Notes under the pieces: generated by a model
Database searches by the model: none
What the model saw: the letters and a program-made list of their open reading frames with translations, nothing else
What the model was told of the DNA's origin: nothing
Translations under genes and position numbers: made by a program
In this document: positions 61,064 through 64,000 of the stretch, piece by piece
Position numbering within the stretch: position 1 is the stretch's first letter
Layout: every line of letters starts with the position of its first letter
From: Chitinophaga chungangae
Lineage (GTDB): Bacteria > Bacteroidota > Bacteroidia > Chitinophagales > Chitinophagaceae
Length of the DNA stretch: 64,000 bases
Reading direction: 5' to 3'
NCBI RefSeq assembly: GCF_017742215.1
Contig: NZ_JAGHKP010000002.1
Location: forward strand, 62,001-126,000

Positions 61064-63328
61064 CTAATACCCCTGCGCTCTTTTTAATACAATGGGCCGG
61101 GGGCTGCTTCCGTCAACCATTTGAAAAAGGGCCCAGGTATTTTGATCTTTCGCCTCCAGCCTCCAGCTTTTGGCAGGATCAGACAGCATATTTTTCACCC
61201 AGCGTGGAAAAGCATTGGCAGCCCGGGCATCTTCCCAGGTGCGGATTACGCTAAAGATGGCTTCCTTCTGCGGACAACTCTCCACATCTTTCTGGTTCAG
61301 CCGCAGGCTGTAGGTAGTACCCAAACCCACTGAAATGGCCTGTATGTGTTCGTATTCCGCTACCGTTGATTTTGCGGTGATGGGGAAATTCCCGCCCATG
61401 CCTACCGGGAAAAAATTAGCATAGGTAACATCCCGGAGGTCTTTGCCCTGGCTGGTGGTACTGCCCCATTCCCGGGTATTCACATCATAAAGGTTGCTGC
61501 CGCCGCCAACATTCCAGATACTCTGGTAATGCCAGGAGCCTTCCGACAAGGTGGCCCCGGTAAAACGGATATAGGGCACACCCAGCTTTTTTGCCCGCTC
61601 AAACATCTTCCGGAAAAACCGTTTGACGGAATAGTATCCATGCCCGTTGTTGAAGAGAAACTCCTGCCCGTCGAAATCATAGTAGGCCAGCCCGTTTATT
61701 TTGCAAACATCGGCGTAGTACTTTGCAATTTCATCCTGCAGCTGCATATTGGGGATAACACCGTCGTAGCCGTAGTTCACCGTTACCTGGAGCTTATAGA
61801 TCGTATCGCCTGCCGCATGACCGGCGGGCGTTGTTTTCCAGTAACCACGCTTTACATTGAGCAACCGGTACGGCCGACGGTCAGACACTCCCAGGTAATG
61901 GATCAGTTCCTTTCCGATCTTTACCATGTTTAAGTCGGCGCAATGCCCCTCCCAGCTGGCAATTTCTTCAAGATACCTGGGATCATCCACTACAATGATG
62001 GTATCCGTTTCACTGATGTTTTTTGCAAGCAGCCGTTTTTGCTGGTAACAGAGGCTATCGCTCGGCACCGGGCTGGCATCTTTGGTGCCCGGCGCCAGTG
62101 CATTCGTGATGGGGGTTCTGCCGATCATGATCCCATACTTCGCCGCCATTGCTGACAACTCTTTGTGGCTTTGGTTGCCGGCAGTCATTTTGATGGGCTT
62201 CCGTTCAAAATGTTTTCCATCAATATAACCTTCATTTCCGCGGTCAGGCCTTAAAAATCCCTGGTCGTACAAACTAATGGCCTTGAAACCCAGGCGGCTG
62301 GCATATGATACGATGCTGTCGTTCAGGTTTCCCGCGGCCAGCGCATCCGGAACAAATGCCGCCGGGTCTTTTACCCATTTACCATTAATGGTGGGATAGG
62401 GCAATTTTTCCGACAGAACGATTTCCCGGATCACACCCATCAGCGCCGTACTGTCCGGACTGCCCCATAAAGCTACCGAAGAGCCGATGTAATCTACGCC
62501 CGGCAAGGGCTGTACATCAATATGATTGGGAATGTTCGCCGCCATATGGGGGATCAGCGAGAAAAATATCTCCCGCTTGACGGAGCGGTTTCTCGATTGA
62601 TAGGAGATGGAGATCCGCCCTGCTTTATCTACCTGCGCTGCATCACCATACACCATCCGGTACCAGGGCTCTTTATGCGCATAGAACGCCACATCGCTGA
62701 TGCCATTACCCCCCAGGCTGAACACCTGGCCTTCGTGCAAAGTATCCGGAAGGGGAAAACGTTTTGCGTCCGGCGTATGAACGATGTACTGAAAGGGAGC
62801 GGCATCGCCAACCGTGGCAGCCTTGCCTCCCAGCGTATTGTCGTTTAACGCCAGCATACCAATGGCATAGTTTACCGCGGCGCTGGTATCCCGCGCCACG
62901 CCGATGATCTCCCCCATCAGGTTGGAGATATTGGTATGATAGGCCCCCCACTGTACCGCCTCAATTTCCGCCCGGTTTGAGAGTGACTGCAGCTGCAGTT
63001 TAAAATATTTCTTCTGCGGTTCGATCCGGATATGCGCCACCGATCCATTCGAAAAAGTCAGCTCCAGCAATTTTCCCTTTGCATGATATGCAGCTTTAAC
63101 CGGCGCATAATAGATCTTCTTTCGCCCGTCGTAAATCTGCATCAGCGGAGAAGGCTTGTCTGCAGGACTGAACTCCCTTTGGGGCGTTACCGTGGTATTT
63201 TTCATACTGGTGATGAACCCGCTGCTGTTAATGTGTATTTTAAAGCATGCCGTATTAAATGTCCATTGCGCGGAAACCATACCGGCAGTGCACAAAACGG
63301 CAAGCAACAAACATGCTTTTTTAAACAT
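61064..63328 (-). CDS. Predicted secreted glycan-active protein (unknown family)
   Basis: 754 residues. Signal peptide MFKKACLLLAVLCTAGMVSA. The first part is a beta-rich, sugar-hydrolase-like domain (TFNTACFKIHINSSGFITSM, LLELTFSNGSVAHIRIEPQK). From about 300 on it reads as a TIM-barrel-like domain: SYASRLGFKAISLYDQGFLR, KELSAMAAKYGIMIGRTPI, and INGLAYYDFDGQEFLF, with acidic DFDGQE as a candidate active-site strand. I do not recognise a GH family. Its position 78 nt after a SusD gene (63407-64000) on the same strand suggests co-expression with an uptake locus. It follows the tRNA palindrome on the opposite strand. Confidence 0.75.
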   Translation of the reverse strand: MFKKACLLLAVLCTAGMVSAQWTFNTACFKIHINSSGFITSMKNTTVTPQREFSPADKPSPLMQIYDGRKKIYYAPVKAAYHAKGKLLELTFSNGSVAHIRIEPQKKYFKLQLQSLSNRAEIEAVQWGAYHTNISNLMGEIIGVARDTSAAVNYAIGMLALNDNTLGGKAATVGDAAPFQYIVHTPDAKRFPLPDTLHEGQVFSLGGNGISDVAFYAHKEPWYRMVYGDAAQVDKAGRISISYQSRNRSVKREIFFSLIPHMAANIPNHIDVQPLPGVDYIGSSVALWGSPDSTALMGVIREIVLSEKLPYPTINGKWVKDPAAFVPDALAAGNLNDSIVSYASRLGFKAISLYDQGFLRPDRGNEGYIDGKHFERKPIKMTAGNQSHKELSAMAAKYGIMIGRTPITNALAPGTKDASPVPSDSLCYQQKRLLAKNISETDTIIVVDDPRYLEEIASWEGHCADLNMVKIGKELIHYLGVSDRRPYRLLNVKRGYWKTTPAGHAAGDTIYKLQVTVNYGYDGVIPNMQLQDEIAKYYADVCKINGLAYYDFDGQEFLFNNGHGYYSVKRFFRKMFERAKKLGVPYIRFTGATLSEGSWHYQSIWNVGGGSNLYDVNTREWGSTTSQGKDLRDVTYANFFPVGMGGNFPITAKSTVAEYEHIQAISVGLGTTYSLRLNQKDVESCPQKEAIFSVIRTWEDARAANAFPRWVKNMLSDPAKSWRLEAKDQNTWALFQMVDGSSPRPIVLKRAQGY

Positions 63329-63406
63329 TCGGAACTTATTTAAAAACCGGCAACCTCATTTCATTTTCAGTAAAAAACTAAAGTCTGCCTGTTTATTTTG
63401 ATACGT

Positions 63407-64000
63407 TTACTGAAGAGGATCAAAATCGCCGCCCCAGTTATTATTTTGTTTTAACAGGGGATTGCGGTCCAGTATCGCTTTGGGGATACCGTAGATGTAA
63501 TACTGATCCTTCAATGCGATATCCACCGCATCGGTTTCTACAACAGTTGTCGTAAACCGGTCCCATACCACATTAATATCATCCAGCGGCGAAACATTCG
63601 GCTGGCCTGGTTTTAATAAAAGGGCAATGCCATGCCGCTGTTTTAATGCATTCACCATTCCGAATAATTTCCACCGGCGCAGGTCGGACCAGCGTTTGCC
63701 TTCGAAACAAAATTCTACGAAACGTTCTTTCTGGTAAACCGCCCTGAGATCCGGCTGCGAGGTCGCCTTAATACCGTAATTCCCGTCCGCTCCGGCGGTA
63801 ATGCCCGCCCTGTTGCGGATCAGCTTCAGCACGTCTATCGCTTCGGTTGTTTTCCCCAGCTCATTAGCGCATTCACCCAGGTTCATCAATACTTCCGCAT
63901 AACGGATCTCCGGCCAGTCGACGGCCGCATTGTAAACCGTTCCCTTGTCCAGGTTTTTGTCAATTGCCTTGATCCGGTAAAAACTGGAGTTCGACCAAAG
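63407..64000 (-). CDS. SusD/RagB-family lipoprotein, C-terminal part (cut by window edge)
   Basis: The frame is open from the right edge to the stop at 63407-63409. The end reads as SusD: RIKAIDKNLDKGTVYNAAVD, WPEIRYAEVLMNLGECANEL, VLKLIRNRAGI, AVYQKERFVEFCFEGKRWSDLRRW and NPLLKQNNNWGGDFDPLQ. The typical RYAEVLLNxAE, RxExxxFEGxRWxDLRRW blocks are in order. The N-terminus and the partner SusC should lie beyond 64000. It is upstream of the predicted glycan-active protein at 61064-63328 on the same strand. Confidence 0.92.
   Translation of the reverse strand, partial: LWSNSSFYRIKAIDKNLDKGTVYNAAVDWPEIRYAEVLMNLGECANELGKTTEAIDVLKLIRNRAGITAGADGNYGIKATSQPDLRAVYQKERFVEFCFEGKRWSDLRRWKLFGMVNALKQRHGIALLLKPGQPNVSPLDDINVVWDRFTTTVVETDAVDIALKDQYYIYGIPKAILDRNPLLKQNNNWGGDFDPLQ

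Noticed and set aside
1..64000. CRISPR arrays, rRNA genes, transposases, phage genes
   Set aside because: Looked for regularly spaced repeats, rRNA-like blocks and DDE or integrase motifs and found none.

Overview
The window looks like a chromosomal segment of a Bacteroidota bacterium, most likely a Chitinophagaceae member close to Chitinophaga. The evidence is several SusC/SusD outer-membrane pairs, two of them under ECF sigma/FecR control, RteC-family proteins, LytS/LytTR signalling, promoters of the Bacteroidota TTG-N19/20-TAnnTTTG type, weak Shine-Dalgarno sequences and moderately high GC. There is no rRNA operon, CRISPR array, transposase or phage gene. One tRNA-Glu gene is present.

Layout. 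1-6.9 kb: a glycan-uptake locus on the minus strand (an atypical SusC, SusD, then a second SusC cut by the left edge), with a divergent LacI-type regulator and a perfect 16-bp LacI-type palindrome between them. 6.9-13.6 kb: a decayed phospholipase C remnant, a Nei-type DNA glycosylase, a lipoprotein, a sulfatase, small DUF proteins, and an SRPBCC/ArsR pair behind two copies of the same 16-nt inverted repeat. 13.7-16.0 kb: a TonB-dependent siderophore-type receptor. 16.2-22.6 kb: a signalling neighbourhood made of a PhcB-like methyltransferase, a divergent flavin monooxygenase plus V4R-domain hybrid histidine kinase, and a LytTR/LytS two-component pair. 22.7-27.6 kb: a Ca-type P-ATPase, then a plus-strand cluster with an H1-tail basic protein, a zincless Fpg, a tiny disordered protein and two mini-GNATs.

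27.7-35.0 kb and 38.3-46.8 kb hold two complete ECF sigma / FecR anti-sigma / STN-SusC / SusD systems. The second also carries a TlpA-like thioredoxin overlapping the SusD gene. A small methyltransferase and an orphan FtsX/MacB-type permease lie between them. 47.1-48.2 kb: two tandem secreted paralogues, each with its own promoter of the same design and its own terminator. 48.3-52.6 kb: a DUF1345 membrane protein, an M1 aminopeptidase lipoprotein and a GH20 hexosaminidase. 52.6-58.2 kb: a MocR-type aminotransferase, three RteC or RteC-like genes in a row, a hairpin-rich leader and a FecR gene without an adjacent sigma gene. 58.4-60.8 kb: a lipid desaturase and a divergent SDR/HxlR pair. 60.8-64 kb: tRNA-Glu with a consensus promoter and a perfect 40-bp palindrome, then a predicted secreted glycan-active protein and the C-terminal part of a SusD cut by the right edge.

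The general theme is nutrient capture: SusC/D pairs bring in glycans or peptides, each with its own LacI or sigma/anti-sigma control, and secreted enzymes (sulfatase, GH20, aminopeptidase) trim substrates. The least conventional parts are the methyltransferase/monooxygenase/V4R-kinase neighbourhood and the RteC-like trio beside a lone FecR. No function is established for either from sequence alone.
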